A DNA stretch of 64,000 nt, taken from Rhinopomastus cyanomelas (taxonomy: Eukaryota > Chordata > Aves > Bucerotiformes > Rhinopomastidae). Shown piece by piece: positions 1 to 11,779 of this stretch. The stretch lies in contig VXBP01002355.1 of NCBI GenBank assembly GCA_013400115.1, forward strand, positions 450,995 to 514,994, in the 5' to 3' direction. Position numbers and translations under genes: made by a program. The notes under the pieces were generated by a model. That model had not been told where the DNA came from, made no database searches, and saw only the letters and a program-made list of their open reading frames with translations. The stretch's first letter is position 1. Each line of letters begins with the position of its first letter.

Positions 1-515
1 TGGTGCTCACTGGACATTAGGTATCACGTCTGCTTGAAAAGCAGGCTGTTTAGAAGCCCTGAGATTGTGAGTCATAGGCCTGATTTGGGCAGTGCTTGGG
101 GGCCTTTTGTTCCCCCGCTGAAGCGTTTGGAGTTTGTTTGGGGCAGGATTGTGCTCAGTCCCGGGGATCAGTCACCATGGAGAGTGCAGCAGGGGTTGTT
201 TAATTCACTTAATTGAGCCGACCTGAACCCCTGGTTTAAATTACTGCGACCAGCAGCAGACACGGGTATCTCCTTGCCGCTGCCCGCAGTGAGGTGAGCT
301 GCGAACACCAACGCTTGTAGCACAGCCGAGGATAGTCTGTGGTTCTACGGGCTGCCTCACGGCCCGCACAGCCGCCTTGCGGCTGAAGGGAACGGGCCAG
401 GTGAAGGACGAGGAAAGGACTGTCGGGGCCGGCCTCCCGCGAGGGGCTTCGGCCGGGCCGGGCCGGCCTGGTGGGTGCCTTCCCCCGGCCCCCTCACCCG
501 CCTCTTATCCCACAG
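1..515 (+). other. EXOC6: EXOC6 intron (3' part)
   Basis: Non-coding sequence upstream of the first visible EXOC6 exon. It becomes strongly GC- and CpG-rich from about 360 on and ends in a pyrimidine-rich splice acceptor (CTTATCCCACAG, 504-515). I found no earlier EXOC6 exon here. Short open frames in it have no recognisable product. Confidence 0.6.
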
Positions 516-1578
516 CTCCTCGACCTCTTCATGGTGTGGGACTGGTCCACCTACCTGGCTGACTACGGGCAGGCCACCTCCAAGTACTTGCGGGTCAACC
601 CTAGCACGGCCCTAACGCTGCTCGAGAAGTAAGTGCGGGGTCGGGACTGCTGGGGCGAGGGGAGGCGGGGCGGGAGCGCCCAGTCCGGCGCAGGCAGGGC
701 TGCTGCGGGACCAGGGTCGGGACCATCCGCCCGAGAGTAGCAGCAGTGCGAGGCCCTGGTAGCAGGGTGCGGGTGCCCGAGTTGCCGCTCTGGGAAGAGA
801 AATGTGAAAGGCGCCACCGCGCCGCGGGTGTGAGCGTTCGGCTGGTCGGGTGAGTGGCCTGGAGAAGGCAGGGTAAGGGGTGTCAACCTGCTCGTAAAGC
901 TGCCTCAAAAGCCTCTGACTTAGACATTTTCTAACGGTGTGTTCTCTTCTCTCCTGCTTGCCATGAATGTGTTCTGCAGAGTTCACAGAGGGTAGGTATT
1001 ACCTGTGTTGTTACAAAACACTGTTGCTTCAATTTATTTAATTTCCCAAGTTTAGTTTTTAAACACATTATGCTGTTTCTGGTAATTTGATGGAGAACAA
1101 AACTCCCGTTTGCTCAGTCTACAAACACCATGGAAGCAGATGCCTCTAATGGGTTTTCTGGTTTGCTTGTCTCCTAATACAATTGGTAGGGCCACTTTCC
1201 TGCCAAGATGATATTTGCTTCATACTCACGGGCAATTTGTGAAGTATAATTTCTTAAAACAAGTTCTACATTTCAGAAGTTTAACTGAAGAACATACAGG
1301 TAACAGGTTTTGTAATCTTTCTTCTCTTATTAGCAGAAAGATCAAAAAAGGATCAAAACGTAAACCTCTCCATATAGTCAGATTTTCTTCTTTATCAGTT
1401 TATGTTTCTAACATGTCTGTGTCATTTGTTTTTTTATTTCTGCAGAATGAAAGACTCTAGCAAAAAGAACAACATTTTCGCTCCATTCAGGAAGAACGAT
1501 CGTGACAAGCAGAAGCTAATAGAGACTGTAGTAAAGCAACTTAGGAGTTTAGTGAATGGTATGTCCCAGCACACATAG
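516..1578 (+). CDS. EXOC6: EXOC6 (exocyst complex component 6, SEC15A), last two coding exons, partial
   Basis: This is the C-terminal end of the exocyst subunit SEC15A, part of the eight-subunit complex that tethers secretory vesicles to the plasma membrane. SEC15 is the subunit that binds Rab11/SEC4-type GTPases on the vesicle. Two exons are visible: 516-628 (starts LLDLFMVWDWSTYLADYG) and 1446-1578 (contains NNIFAPFRKNDRDKQKLIET and ends GMSQHT, stop TAG 1576-1578). Together they give 81 residues. The donor GTAAGT lies at 629 and the acceptor TTTCTGCAG ends at 1445. The intron interrupts a lysine codon (AA|A). The residues match the conserved SEC15 C-terminus from memory; the human form ends in Met, here Thr. 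The rest of the gene lies to the left of the window. In other vertebrates EXOC6 also sits directly upstream of the CYP26C1-CYP26A1 pair. Confidence 0.95.
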
Positions 1579-1830
1579 GTCTGTTAAATCGATGATACCT
1601 CATCATACCAAGAGGTATTTCTTAGTCGTTCTTTCTACCAAACAAATGGTGGTAGCAGTTAGGACATTCGACCAAGTAAAGGAAAACTGTAGTAGATGGC
1701 TTATGCATGGAGTCTTCAGCAAACAATTCTTTGTATGTATTTTTAACGGATTGAATACTATTTTGTATAATGTAAACAAATGGTGAAAAATTAGACTGTA
1801 CAATAAAAACCAGCTCACGTGGAACAGCTG
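1579..1830 (+). other. EXOC6: EXOC6 3' UTR and polyadenylation signal
   Basis: AT-rich sequence after the EXOC6 stop codon. A consensus AATAAA lies at 1802-1807, so cleavage is expected around 1820-1830. A longer alternative 3' end cannot be excluded, since AT-rich sequence continues to about 2570. Confidence 0.6.
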
Positions 1831-2570
1831 AACTGTAAATACATTATTTAAATATCTGCAGACATCGTGTCCAGAGTTTTGCTCTAGGTAGGAATGATTT
1901 GAGAAATGATCCCTTATTTGCTGTTTTCTGGTTGAATCCTACTTAAAAGTTTTTAGGCATTGGGATACTTGTGTTTCAGATTCTGCCTATCATTTTCCTG
2001 CATTAAATGTCTATTAGCCTTAAAGTGATTAGACATAATTTTGTATACCAGATTTTGTAGTCTGGAGGTATGAAAGAAATCTTCAAATTTTTAGGACCTT
2101 TGAAAACTACCTGAGAACTAGACTTCATATTTATTTAGCTTTAGGGGTAGTAGGCTTTGTTCTCCAAAAAGGGTTTATCTTGGGGTTGTGAATGTAAATA
2201 ACTGAGTTCTTTATAATGTGACATTTTGTTTTTGTTTGGTTTTGTTCCTCAGGGTTACTATTTCTAACTGTACTTTTGTAAGCCCCTCCCCGGGTTGCAG
2301 TGAGGAGTATATTTGCCACTGTAGGTTTCATGATGCATTTGTTTGTCCGTATGCGCTTTCCACCGCCAGACCCTCCCAATGATTAGTGTTTTGGTCTCTT
2401 TGCACTGTCCCCTCCTGGCTCTTTTAGACACAAAACAGAATGTCCAACAAATACAAACCAAATGGAATGTGTAAAAAGATTGTACATTTTCGCTGTATTT
2501 TTAAGTTATTGATGGTCAAAATACAGTAATATAAACCTCACTCATATTCCTGTTTTCTTTCATACACTGG
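1831..2570. other. EXOC6-CYP26C1 intergenic spacer
   Basis: AT-rich sequence with no recognisable gene or repeat. The antisense open frames at 2131-2461 are short and resemble nothing I know. A TGTAAATA Pumilio-type octamer at 1834-1841 would matter only if the EXOC6 3' UTR extends beyond the first poly(A) signal. Confidence 0.5.
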
Positions 2571-2584
2571 AAAGCACCTCAGAG

Positions 2585-3480
2585 CCGGTCTTAGTGTGAC
2601 CTGTGCTGGTCCCGGCTCTTGGGTGATTTAACCCCGGGGCAGGCAGACGGGAGGGACTGCCCGACGGCGGGGTGCGGCACGAGGTACTGCCATGTTCCCC
2701 TCCGCCGACCATCTGGGGTGGCTGGTGGCGGTAGGGTCTGCGGACGGGGCTGGAACGGTCGCCGCTCGTAGGACCCGAGAAGGAGCTCACTGCCCTCCTG
2801 GGGCAGCGGGAAGGGTCGGCCCCGGGCGGCCTAGGGGGTCCTGGTGGGCCGGGAGCTGCCCAGCGCCGAGGGGCTGGGGCGGAGGGAGACGCAGCCGACC
2901 GTGCCGTGCCGTCGGGGGCGGGGGAGGAGGCGCAGAGGGCTAGAGAGAGCGCCGGAGCCCCCAGTCCCGTCCCGGCGCCCCCAGTCCCTATCACGGTCCT
3001 CCCGCTCCAATCACCGCACTTGGCCGCGCTGCTTAAATATGCAGTGGATACGTCATCTCCGAAGGTGGATCGGGCGTAAGTGGCCAATATCTATATAAAT
3101 GTGGCCGGGGGCGAACTGGCAGCAGGCGAGCGGAGCCGGGCGGGCAGCTGCCGGGCAGGACCAGCCGCCCCTAGCGTTTGACAGCCGCCGGGGCCGCCTT
3201 CCAGAGCCGCCCGCTCCCCTGGGGCGGGGATCCGCCGCCACCGTCCCGCCGCCGCGTTAGACGATGCCGCCGGGGCTCCAGTGGCCCGAAGCGGCCGCGT
3301 TTGCGCTGCTGGTCCTGGCGCTCCTGGTCGTCCTGGGCCGGCACCTGTGGGCACTGCGATGGAGCCTCAGTCGGGACCGTGCCAGCACCCTGCCCCTGCC
3401 CAAGGGCTCCATGGGCTGGCCCTTCTTCGGGGAGACACTGCACTGGCTGTTCCAGGTGACCTGCGGGAGGACCGGGATGG
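2585..3480. promoter_or_regulatory. CpG-rich island over CYP26C1 promoter and exon 1
   Basis: Composition changes sharply near 2580 from AT-rich to very GC- and CpG-rich. The island runs through the predicted transcription start and exon 1 of CYP26C1. Low stop-codon density produces long random frames on both strands here, for example an antisense frame at 2560-3087, which I do not regard as coding. Confidence 0.7.
3007..3100 (+). promoter_or_regulatory. CYP26C1: CYP26C1 core promoter (CCAAT boxes, CRE-like site, TATA box)
   Basis: A TATA-type element (TATATAA, 3093-3099) lies about 165 bp upstream of the CYP26C1 start codon. A CCAAT box lies right before it at 3084-3088 and another at 3007-3011. 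A CRE-like half site (TACGTCA, 3049-3055) lies between them. I saw no good DR5 or DR2 retinoic-acid element within a few hundred bases, unlike CYP26A1. Transcription is expected to start near 3120-3130. Confidence 0.6.
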
Positions 3481-6400
3481 GGAGGGGATGGGAAGGGGCT
3501 GGAGGGAGCCCCGGGCTGACTCTCAGCTCGCCCTCAGGGCTCCCGCTTTCACAGCTCCCGAAGGGAGAGGTACGGAAACGTCTTCAAGACCCATCTCCTG
3601 GGCCGGCCAGTGGTGCGGGTGACAGGCGCTAAGAACATTCGCAAGATCCTGCTGGGCGAACACACACTGGTCAGCACACAGTGGCCCCAGAGCACTCAGA
3701 TCATCCTGGGCTCCCACACCTTGCTTGGTTCCATTGGTGACCTGCACCGCCAGCGCCGCAAGGTGAGCCTGCAGCCACACAGCCCAGGGGACGCCTCTTG
3801 CCCAGACCTGGGTCTTGGTGGCATGTGGGACCCTACTCTAACCACCTTTCTCTATTCCCCACTTTCTCCTCCTAGATCCTGGCCAGAGTGTTCAGCCGTG
3901 CTGCCCTGGAGAGCTACCTGCCACAGATCCAGAAGGTTGTGAGCTGGGAGCTGCGGGGCTGGTGCATGGAGCCAGGCTCCATTGCAGTTTATTCCTCCGC
4001 TAAAACCTTAACTTTCCGCATTGCAGCTCAGATTCTGCTGGGGCTCCGCCTGGAGGAAAAGCAGTTCAAGGATCTAGCCAAAACTTTTGAACAGCTGGTG
4101 GAGAACATCTTCTCCCTGCCCCTCAACATACCCTTCAGTGGGCTGCGCAAGGTACTGCTGCCTGCTCCTCACCCAATGCTTGAGAGCAGGGACCCAGGCC
4201 CCAGCAACACAGACTCGCTGCCCCCAGGCCCACCAAGGGACATTTCTGAGACAGGACATCTGCAGCACCCAGTTCTGGCTCTGAGGGACTGGCATCTTGT
4301 CCAGTCCACCTGTCTCACCTTCTTTCTGCACTTTTCACCTGTCCCTTGTGTTTGCTCCAGCTCTTTGTACACTGGGGGTGCTCCTGCCCTCCCTTAACCC
4401 ATATGCTGCTTGTGTTGGCTCTGGTTAATGCACTTCATCCGATCCTGTCCTATCTCATCCTGGCAGGATCTAAGCCCACAAAGGCAGGCAGGTGCAGCAC
4501 ATGTCAGATCAGCACTCCGTGCATCTCGGGGCAAGCTGAGGATTTGAGACCCTCTTATGGTCCCTGGTGCCTTCAACAGCAAGGGGTCCCAGAGGGGAAA
4601 ATAACAGAAAGACAGCCTCCTCTGCCTCTTTCAGTACATGTTTTCTTCCCCGCTGTCCTGCCCCTCTTCCCCTACCTCTGCACACTCTGGCTCTAGGCAT
4701 TGGCCCTGTGTCCTATCCCTCCTCACCCATTTCAGTTTGTGTTCCCTCCTCTGACTCTGAGATCTCCACGCTTACCACAGCTCAAGGCTCCTTCCCCTTC
4801 TAGCTAGGACTTGGCCAATCTCTTATTTGCGCTGGGAGCTTTGCCCCAGCAGATCACCCAACCTCCTTGCTGCTCTTCACCAGTTCAGGGCTCTTGTTTT
4901 CCTTGTCCAGTTCTCCCTTTGTCTAATATACTCTGGTAAAGCCATTCATTTGCAAAGTGTTGAACCTGGACAACAGGTTCTTGCTGTTACAGATCCTAGA
5001 ATTAAAGATTGCCACACTTGAGGTCCTCCATTATCTCTAGAAAGGGGGGCAGTTCCTAAAGCTCTCCTGAACTGTGTCTGCCTCCTGCAGGGAATCAAAG
5101 CACGGGACATGCTACATGAATTTATGGAGAAGGCTATAGAGGAAAAACTGAAGCAAAACAACCCAGAAGATCACAACGATGCTCTGGATTTCATAATAAA
5201 CAGTGCCAAAGAGCATGGCAAAGAATTCACCATGCAGGAGCTAAAGGTAAGGAGAACTCCCATTATAGTGTCCCCTTGGACTCAGAGGCTGTTTGAGAGA
5301 CCTGAGCTGAGGGCAGGGGGAGGGTTGTATGGGAATCCACTACAAGCTGTTGACTCGCTCTTCTCAATGTCGTCTAGTGATAGGACGAGGGGCAATGGTT
5401 GTAAGCTGGAACATAGGAGGTTCCACATAAGTATCAGAAGGAACTTCTTCACAGTGAGGGTGACGGAGCACTGGAACAGGCTGCTCAGGGAGGTTGTGGA
5501 GTCTCCTTCACTGGAGATGATCAAGACCCTCCTGGATGTGTTCCTGTGTGACTTGATCTGGGTGATCCTGCTGTGTCAGGGGGATTGGACTAGATGATCT
5601 TTTTTGGTCCCTTCCAATCCCTAATGATTCTACGATTCTATGACTCCAGCCCTCCTACCAACTTTGAGGACACACATTTCCAGTGCAAGCAGGAAAGCCT
5701 GGACTCAGCATGCCCACACACTCTCATAGGATTGCATCCCTTTGCGTTAGAAGAGAGCTGGTGTTTAAAATATGAATAAATGCCTCTTCTATTGTCCCTT
5801 TTCATGACCACCAAGCCCAGCCTGTCTTAGGATGCTGGTAGGGTTATGTGGCTGTGCTAAGGCACTGTATGTCAGGGTGCACTCACTAACCAACGCGGCA
5901 TAATCCTGGAAATACTTAGAGCTAACTGTGTGTTCCTCAAACCTGCTCCAGCATCTACCCAAGTGCAGTTTATAGATCATATCCTCAGGGCTGTGAGCCC
6001 AGCACTCTCTGAGACAATACATCAAAATGTGTCCAGGGGTGAAATGATTGAGTCCAGGTTATTCCCTGTCATCTTGTCATTAATTAGATGATCTAACTTG
6101 TGGATTTCTATGATGCCACATGATTCATTACCGTGACTTAGGGATGAGCCTTACTGAGACAAAACTACCAACTGAATATGAAGAGTATTTTGCCAAAGGT
6201 CTTGGGAAAAAATTGTCCACATCATTCATAGCTCTGGGTCACTTGGTGTTAGTGGGTGACAGATGGCACCACATTTATGTAACAAGTTTTGAAGCAGTTC
6301 TGCATGGGTACAGCAACTGAATATAGCTTGAAAGAAGTGAACACACATGGTTTTACCATTTATTTGGGTATTTACAGCAAATCTTATAATATTTTGTGCT

Positions 6401-9400
6401 TTTTAATGAAAGTGTAATCTCTACATCTAAAATATTTTAAAGTCTCTACAGCAGATATTCGATACAATTAGAACTGCCATATATATTCTTAAAGGAAAGT
6501 TGTTATACTTTTAAACATCTCTAATACTGTATTAGTATTATCATCATTATATTTTTAAAATAATTGCCATATCCACAATGGGATTGATGAAGATTGATCT
6601 CTTTTAGTATTCACAGGGATATTACACACGAAAAATTACTTTATCTCTCGTCATGTCCCTGGATCTGACCACAAATGGACATTAACAATAGGAATAAGGG
6701 GATATTAAAGACAACGTGGAGTGACACGGCAGTGACCTCAGGCTGGTTGATTCAAATGATAGTGTGTTCATACACTGTCCTGTACTTTTAGAGTAAGAGA
6801 ATTTCTGCCTTTTCTATATTTAACAAAACGACTTGTGAACCAAACTGCTTTTGGTTGCAGTTATGGCAATACTCTCCACTGTAATAAAACAGTAGTAGAG
6901 CTTTCATCCAGTGAAATGACATAATTGGGTAAAACGTCCAAAGCTGTCTTGGACTCATGGATATGTCTGATTTTGAAAGACACTCCAAGCACTGGTTACA
7001 CCAGTTACAAATTTGGGGTTTTTGTTCAAATGATTTTGGAAGACTTTTCCCAAAAACTTTCCTAAGTATGCTGTGATTTGCATTGCTGGCATGAATTCAG
7101 CAGGACCCTTGAAATGTAAAGGTCATTCAAAAGGTATCACTTTGCCAAAAGCACTGCTTTAAAACGTTTTACACCTCATAAGGATTTAAAAAAATAAATC
7201 TTACATAACAGTGCTGTCACAGGCTGGCTAGGTGGAACAGTAACTGTGGTGGTCCTGCCTGCAGAATGGGGAGTCAGGCAGTCACTGGTTACGCTGGCCT
7301 TCTAGGAGCAGGGAGGAAGTCAGCAGCTGGGTGTCACTGCTCCTGCAGCAGCACTGTCAGAGGTTGGTGCAGGGCATCCTAAGCACTGCTGTGTCAAGTC
7401 TCAGACAGCCCTGAATTCCTGACATTATACTGAAGTGTTTTGGGTTTAAATTGCAAGTGGTGGGACTGGGAGCTTGCTTTTCATCTGGGTCTGTGTAAAA
7501 ATTCCTGCTAATGCCTGCAGGAGGTGTGATGGGGGTCAACAGGGATCTGTTATTTCAGAGGTTTTGTTTCAGCTGAAGGATGCTCTTGAGAGCAGAGCTT
7601 TAGCAGAAGCCTTTAGTCCAGCCAATATGTGGTGCTGGGATAGTAGCAGAGAAAAATCCTTGTTACATTAGGCTTTACTTTACCAGACTTGGCTTTAGCC
7701 TTCAGATGTCCTTCACTATGTTTTTGGCTTCACCTATACAGAAACCAGTTGTGTCAGAACAGTTTAAAGTCCAGACACATCACTGTGTGAGAGGAAACTT
7801 CTTTATTTCCTGAGGGGGAGGGGGGCTTGTTCTGCTTTGCCTCTGGGCAGGAGCAATTACTGCTTGGTAGTGCCAGTCCCTCCGTAGGTGGCAGCTTTCT
7901 GTGTTCCTCCTGTGGCCTTTGGGTTAGCCTCTGACCTCAGCACTCTCAGCCCAGTGCTACAGTGCTGCTGGCACCTTCAGATGGTGCTGTAAGTCTGGGC
8001 ATTATGTTTGTTGTCAGAGACATGACATGCCAGCTCTGGGCAACCCTTAACTTCTGGAAGTGTTTCCAAAAGTTTACCACAGGATACTGCAAACAGGCAA
8101 ACAGCCTGCACCAACCTGGCATGTGCTATGCCATACAGACCCTGCAGATAGTCCCAGGAAGACTGGGAGGCAGAGTGGAGATGTATGAACCAGGGTAAGG
8201 CACAGATTTGGGATCTGGCTGTGCTTGATCTGTCTTTGGTGGTTAACCTCCTGCCTTGTTATGGACACGTCTGCTACAGTGCTATCAGGAGCACTGCTGT
8301 TCTTTAGGCTATAAAGCTTGAAAAGCAAGCAAGTCCTTTGCCTTACAAGTGCATCCCTGCAGGAGGACTCCTTGCCAGCCACAGCACCTCCGGGACTGAC
8401 CAGCTATAGCAGGGACATCTTTCTGCTTTTGACTGTTGGTTAGAGTCCCCTTCTAGATAAGCAAATGATTGATTATAAGTGGAGATAGATCAAAAGCAAC
8501 TCACTTGAGCAGCAAGTACATGTAAGATTTATGCACAAAGACACGGCCTCGTAATGCCTGACTGAGCAAAAAGGTAAAAACTGGGCACAAAGGGGAACTG
8601 GCAGAGGAATGCAAAAAGCATAATGCTTGAAATGATCTTCACTCAGTATGCTAAAATGCATGTTAAAATGCTTCTTTAAAATTTTTCAATCGTTGGTGGA
8701 GGAAGCTCAGAGGAGCTGAGTTTGGGGTGATGTATACTCCAGTTGTGTTTCTGCATCAGTCACTTGTTGAATAGATGGCTGGTTCATGAAGAAGTGGAAG
8801 AACAAGGGTGTCTTGGTTTGATCTCTGCCAAACCAAGGTGGGTGCAGGTTTGTGGAGAGAAGAGGTGGGGCCAGGGACAAAGCCTGAAACAAGGTGAGCA
8901 CAAACTGAAAATTCAATCACCAATGTAAAATGGCATCCAAACTTGACACCTTGTTTCCTTTCCCAGGAGTCAGCGATTGAGCTCATCTTTGCAGCTTTTT
9001 TCACCACAGCTAGTGCCAGCACCTCTCTGATCCTCCTGCTACTCAAGCACCCCTCAGTGATTGAAAAAATACGACAAGAGCTGGTGTTCCATGAGCTGGT
9101 GTACCAGCAGTGCAAGTGCTGCCCTACAGGACCCTGCCCAGACAACCTGACTGGGCAAAGCAGGGACAGCAAGAAGCCACTTCTCCCCTTGAACAAAGAT
9201 GCTCACGTGGACCAGAGTCAGCCCTCAGGCCCAATAGAGGAAGGTTCCTCCCAGCCCAGAGCCCTGCCAGAGCCCACCCTTCCCCAGAGCAGTCCTTGCG
9301 CTGGCTCCCAGCAACCACCAAACCAGAGCTGTCGCTGCCCCTCAGACATCAGCCTGGAGAAGTTGAGCTGCCTGCGTTACCTGGACTGTGTGATTAAGGA

Positions 9401-10079
9401 GGTGCTGCGGGTGTTGCCCCCAGTCTCTGGAGGCTACAGGACAGCGCTGCAGACTTTTGAGCTGGATGTAAGTGCCTGATAGGGAGCTGCTGCCTACCCT
9501 TGCCTCCGAGCACCCTGTGTCCCACACAGTGCTGGTGCTTGGCAGTGCAGTTCAGGGAAGCCTGGCACCCAGCAACCACCATGGGTCCAAGCTGGGCTGG
9601 GGAGAAAAGGAGCAGTAAAGGAGCCTGGCAGTGTGGTAAGAGCCAGGCACCCTCTGCTCACTCTACTGGCTGCACAGATATGTAATGCTCTCTCCTCTTC
9701 TCTTCTTACCCCCTAGGGCTACCAGATCCCCAAAGGCTGGAGCGTCATGTACAGCATCCGTGACACACATGAAACAGCTGCCATCTACCAGAGTCCCCCT
9801 GGTGGCTTTGACCCAGACCGATTTGGTGCCAACCATATGGATGCTGCAGGACGCTTCCACTACATCCCCTTCGGTGGTGGGGCACGGAGCTGCATTGGCA
9901 AGGAGCTGGCGCAGGCCATCCTCAAGCTGTTGGCTATTGAGCTGGTCAGCACAGCCCACTGGGAACTGGCCACCCCCAGCTACCCCGCTATGCAGACCGT
10001 GCCTATTGTGCACCCTGTCAATGATGGGCTGCAGCTCTACTTCCATCACTTGCAGCCCAGCTGTGGCAGCAAGGCCTGA
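3264..10079 (+). CDS. CYP26C1: CYP26C1, retinoic acid 4-hydroxylase (cytochrome P450 family 26 subfamily C)
   Basis: This heme monooxygenase of the endoplasmic reticulum oxidises all-trans and 9-cis retinoic acid, limiting retinoid signalling in the embryo. Six coding exons, all with phase-0 junctions, join without a stop: 3264-3455, 3538-3762, 3876-4151, 5091-5246, 8967-9467, 9717-10079. The product is 570 aa against about 522 in human. Residues 1-35 hold an N-terminal membrane anchor, followed by a proline-rich hinge (LPLPKGSMGWPFFGE). The I-helix reads FAAFFTTAS near 291-299. The K-helix ExxR is E428/R431. The heme loop FGGGARSCIG places the thiolate ligand at about C509. The extra length is a Pro/Ser/Cys-rich insert of roughly residues 333-408 (9110-9345). 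Exons 1-4 match CYP26A1 in boundary positions, showing tandem duplication. The start is the first ATG after the TATA box and precedes the anchor. Confidence 0.95.
5343..5642 (+). mobile_element. CR1 LINE 3' fragment in CYP26C1 intron 4
   Basis: A 5'-truncated CR1 (chicken repeat 1) non-LTR retrotransposon. The end of the reverse-transcriptase frame (GCACTGGAACAGGCTGCTCA) is followed by the 3' UTR signature (TTGGACTAGATGATCT, then CCCTTCCAATCC). It ends in the family's short tandem tail (ATTCTACGATTCTATGA). It is sense to the gene. The left boundary is approximate. Confidence 0.9.
5650..8960 (+). other. CYP26C1: CYP26C1 intron 4, remainder
   Basis: The largest CYP26C1 intron (5247-8966). Apart from the CR1 fragment I see no further repeat family, exon or RNA gene. 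The right part (7200-8950) is less AT-rich. The small open frames here are not convincing. Confidence 0.5.
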
Positions 10080-10580
10080 GCCACAGGCTTACTGTCCCAC
10101 TCAGCTCTGACACTAAGGTCCCAACCTGGCTGCCCCAGGCTGGGGGTAGAACTTGGTCACTGCAGAGCAAAACACCTTTTGATTTTTCCCTTCCCAGAGT
10201 GACAGCTAGTAGAGGGTCCTGCAGATTCCTGCCATTGAGCAGCAGAATGAGCCTTGGTCTGCAGATAAAATCCACTGAAGCTGCTGACAGGAAACTTTCC
10301 CCATGCTGGGTCAGACAGCCCCTACCCCACACAGGTCTCCCAGAGCTCTTGTGTCCCAGGACTGTCTCCTGTAGGAGAGGCAGGATAAACATCCTGCATG
10401 TTGTAGCTTTATAGTTGTAAAAGAGAGAGAAGGTGGGGGACTGCGAAAAAACACAAACCAGGGCTACCCAGTCCATGGCATCGGCTGTAGCTAGAGTAAT
10501 AGTCTGTAAAGTGGTTTTTATTGTAAATATTTAATCTCATTCCTGCACTTCCCATTAAAGCCAGCACAAAGATGATATCT
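10080..10580 (+). other. CYP26C1: CYP26C1 3' UTR and polyadenylation signal
   Basis: Sequence after the TGA at 10077-10079. The variant signal ATTAAA lies at 10554-10559, so cleavage is expected near 10575. A Pumilio-type octamer TGTAAATA lies at 10522-10529, shortly before the signal, and could affect mRNA stability; this is inference from an 8-base match. Confidence 0.6.
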
Positions 10581-11750
10581 CATTCACACAGTAGTAGCAG
10601 CTACATGTGCCTGAGTGCTGTGCTCAGGGTCTGCTATGAAGCCTTGCTCTGTGGTCCCCACAGGATATACCCCCCAAGCCACAGGCTGACTGAGAGGTTG
10701 GACTGAAGCAGGGGAGGGGACCTTGGGGAATAAACATTTGGAAAGCAGACATTTCTGAATATATATGATTTCTGTTTGAAAGTCCCCTGTTTCTGGTGAT
10801 GTTGTTCATATTGCAGAGGAGGTATTTGCAAGGTCACACCCAGGCTGGCTGGTCAGACTGACAATATCACCTCCCGCATCCTAGGTCCACCAGGGAAAGT
10901 GCCAGGACAGCAATCATGGGTACATTCAGGAGTTTATATATGGGGCTAAGCCTATGTGTTTATACGGAGTATTTATTTCTCTTCCATGTTGAAAGAAGTT
11001 AGTTTTGTTGCTTGTACACTGAAGAGAGAGATGGGTCCAGGTCCTTATATACAATTTTCAGCTGCAGTTCTGCTCCCTTCTTTTCACTCAACTTGTGTGA
11101 AAGCAGTGGGGGAAATTTTCTGCCTTGTACCTCTAGAGCATCCTGAGCCTGGTGGCACAATGTTTGCTGTGAATGACCAGCAGTGGCTTGACCCGTGAGA
11201 GCAGAAATGTGGTACAAGGTTAAATCCTTTTAGAAAGGCTCTGGGGAACTCCCCTGCCACTTGAACCTCTGTCACCATCCTCCTTCAATGCCAGGCTAGA
11301 AGTCCCCTTGCCCTGGTCAGTCCCCCTATACACTGGTGCTGGGGCTCTGCAGCAGGCCATGTGGTGTGAGTAGCTTTCAGATGGCTATACAGTGAGCATG
11401 AGGCTACCTTGGCTAAAAATGTGGCTCCCAAATGTGACAGGTCAAATCTGGAAGAGGTTGAAAGGCAGAACTGAGTTAAGCGCTCTTGGCAGGTCGACCC
11501 CATAGTGAACCAGAGCCTCTGCCCCTCCTGACCTTGTCCTGAAAGGTGAATCATTCTGGCTATCAGAGGTGAAATCAGTAGGTGGTCGTTGCAAGTGGCA
11601 ATGACTAATTTTAATTAGCTGGAGCTGCTGGTGTGGTTGTGACCCGCGGACAATGCAGGCTCCCACTGCAGACAGGGCTTTAGGGCAGGGCCGATCCAGC
11701 AGAGCCCGACACAGGGTGCAGGAGGGCTGGGGCTTCTCCAGTAATGCACT
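10581..11750. other. CYP26C1-CYP26A1 intergenic spacer, left part
   Basis: No gene or recognisable repeat. Single nuclear-receptor half sites (AGGTCA near 11440 and near 10832) occur without a well-spaced partner. Short open frames on both strands are not supported. Confidence 0.45.
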
Positions 11751-11779
11751 TAAAAATTACCCCGAGCGCTAACGAGCCC

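Noticed and set aside
2560..3087. 175-codon minus-strand frame across the CYP26C1 promoter
   Set aside because: Lies in a CpG island with low stop density, composition is Ser/Pro/Arg/Gly-rich, and it ends in plain intergenic sequence; a chance frame is the simplest reading.
10018..10476. 152-codon minus-strand frame over the end of CYP26C1 and its 3' UTR
   Set aside because: No family resemblance; overlaps the sense coding end and UTR.
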